This document shows positions 61,901 through 64,000 of a stretch of DNA of 64,000 nucleotides, in pieces. Numbering within the stretch: the stretch's first letter is position 1; the number at the start of each line of letters is the position of its first letter. The position numbers and the translations under genes are program-made. Source of the DNA: Theristus sp. LFF4_11 (lineage: Eukaryota > Nematoda > Chromadorea > Monhysterida > Xyalidae); assembly GCA_030248135.1 (NCBI GenBank), contig JASANC010000375.1, forward strand, positions 1-64,000, read 5' to 3'. The notes beneath the pieces are model-generated. The model worked only from the letters and a program-made list of their open reading frames with translations, ran no database searches and was not told the DNA's origin.

Positions 61901-64000
61901 ACGCTGTTTTTATCACAACAACCGTCACCGCTGCTTATCAGTGCACACTATTTGCGTTTCTGTTGATTGAAAGTAACAAAAAGGTACGTATCCTTTCACG
62001 CATATTTTTTGTTCTATTTCTTTTATTTATTTGTCTTGTTGTATTTCTTCAGTTTTATTTGTCTATGGTTCGCTTCCATTTTACAGTATTGATTAAAATA
62101 CGAGCCCAGAGGAAGACAAAGCAAGTTTTCAAAAAACATCAAATTCCAGTTATTTTGGTTTCGTTTGTTTACTTAAATTTAGGCTTGACAGTGCATTTGA
62201 ACAGTAATCACCCAAGCCAAATAGTTACAGTTCTCTATCAAACTCACTCGTGGGCATTACAAGTTTACTACGCTATTGCCTTCGGATTGAAAGCTTGAGT
62301 AATTGTAACTTAATTCTGCCTTTTATTTTACAATCAGAAGTGTCATTTCCATGTACTTTGCCACGCACATGGTGCAAAACGAATACAGTGAACCATATTA
62401 AAAAGCGCCAATTTGATATAAAATACGATACGGTACTACATGAGCTAAGAGAGCACCTTGTGCGGTCTACAGCGCCAAATTTACGATACCCCAACGGCGC
62501 TACAGTGGATTGGTCCAATTTTATTGTTTGTCGCCAATATTGTTGTCACACGATTCACAACCACCACATTTACCACCAACGGCACTATATAAAACTCCAC
62601 ACCAACTAGTTATTATAATAAAAACAAATGATTGTTTCAGAAACCAGAACAAGCGCTGTTGAAAACACACTCTGTGACCCCAAACACATTTTTACGGTCG
62701 CTTCGCCTCGCCTGTTTGTTTAACACTACAATTTATAAACGTCAACAAAAAATGTAGTTGAAGCGAAAACAAAAACACATAAATGTTGTCTAAAATAAGA
62801 CCACGACATGGCACTGTTGAAATGGTTCCTGGGCATGTTAAGACTTGTGTGTGTGTCTGTGTGTGTGTGTGTGCATGTGCAGTTTGCTTTTTATTATTAT
62901 CATTTTGAGCGCCATGACTGTATGCATTGTGTGTGCCCATGGTTCCGAATAATGGAAGGCGAGAACCGTGAAAGCACGCATTTAATCAAACCGAAAAGCC
63001 TCGGTTGCGCGTTTCTGCGTGGCTCGTTTTGTATTTATTGTTGTTGTCACGCTGTGGCAGAGATGCCGCCGCTGCTGTGGCCATGCACTCGCCACCTTGC
63101 ACCCCACCCGCTAGCTTCACTCTGATAATCATAATCATAATGCGACTTTCGATGATTATTGTGAAACGGCTGCGCTGCAATGTTTGCGTCACATTCGGAG
63201 TTCTTTGTGTTTTTGGATGCTCTCACACTGCTAAATTTACAACCACAACCGTGCTGTGTTTTTAGGTACTGCACATGTATGTATGCCAACTGCCTGGTTT
63301 TCGCCTCTGTCATCATCAGCTCAGTAGTTCGCCGAGCAAGTGTCAAATCAGATTTTTTTTAGAAAGTTGTGTCTGTATCTTGACACAAAAACAATAAAAG
63401 GCCATGTGGATGGCACAAAAACGTGACCGAATCATCACATCACAACCAATCTTTTTGGTTGAAGTAGCTTATGCGGACTAAACAGTTATTGTTTTGTCTA
63501 CAGTAACATTTTGCTTGTGTGCTTGTGCAGTCAGTAACATTTTGATAGGAATAAAGCTTTTGATGTGTTTTATTCAAAACTAATCCAAACTTGAACAAAA
63601 GTAACAGACAACTACACCCACTGCGGAAATCATGACAATACAGCATTTCAGAATAAAGTTCAGACAAAACAAACCACAAAGCATTCAAGCAGCAGAAAAT
63701 CTCAAAACACCATTACGATAACAGACTGTCTCTTGGTTATTGCGGATGTTGTTCAACCAACAACACATCAACGCAAGGAAGCTTGCATGAGCAAAATAAA
63801 GAAGGTCTATTGCTTTGTTTGGCTAAGATACCGCCGAGCATTGTTGTGTTACACAATGCACAATACACACAGACACACATGTGCCAGCCACCGTTTTGAA
63901 CAAACGAACGTGCGTGAGGGCGTCCGCTGTATATTTTTAGGATAAACCAACTAGAATTTCTGAAACAAAGGGCGCAGTCAGACACGTACACAAGAGTAGC
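52973..64000. other. Gene-poor region, no convincing coding sequence
   Basis: No exon chain or RNA gene recognised. Contains (CA)n near 55015, a GGCTGC run near 55043, (GT)n near 59840 and (TG)n near 62850. Hydrophobic short ORFs (about 59223-59525 and 61963-62298) have no supporting features. Confidence 0.5.

Overview
This is a stretch of an invertebrate animal genome. Genes are split by many short introns (about 50-600 bases) with GT-AG and a few GC-AG borders. Extracellular modules (EGF, C-type lectin, WSC) sit on phase-1 exons, and the proteins are metazoan families: V-ATPase A, G-protein beta-5 and a DEG/ENaC-related protein fused to EGF repeats. The phylum cannot be fixed from sequence alone. 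An EGF plus DEG/ENaC fusion is known from nematodes (egas genes), but the V-ATPase sequence does not settle it.

Layout. 1-1991 (-): a long intronless open frame of unknown identity, cut by the window edge, with an array of nine hairpin-forming repeats (about 2098-2497) upstream of its start. 3815-12826 (-): a 32-exon gene for a predicted single-pass receptor of about 2003 residues, with a beta-rich ectodomain holding one EGF and one C-type lectin domain, a furin-type site, one membrane helix and about 980 residues of cytoplasmic coiled coil. 12.9-20.4 kb: gene-free, repeat-rich DNA with two hAT-type elements showing exact 8-bp target duplications, nested fold-back repeats and long G/C runs. 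20515-24343 (+): V-ATPase catalytic subunit A, 12 exons. 25377-28031 (+): G-protein beta-5, 10 exons. 28995-38910 (+): about 43 exons for a protein of about 1850 residues with a signal peptide, three C-type lectin domains, 24 EGF modules split by a WSC domain, and a C-terminal DEG/ENaC ectodomain plus TM2. 38.9-64 kb: no convincing gene, only simple repeats and weak ORFs.

The V-ATPase and G-beta-5 genes are conserved housekeeping or signalling genes. The two large flanking genes are lineage-type surface proteins built from overlapping module sets (EGF, C-type lectin). Exon models were made by hand: every exon listed keeps the reading phase with its neighbours, except exons 8-10 of the lectin/EGF/channel gene, where one base does not fit.
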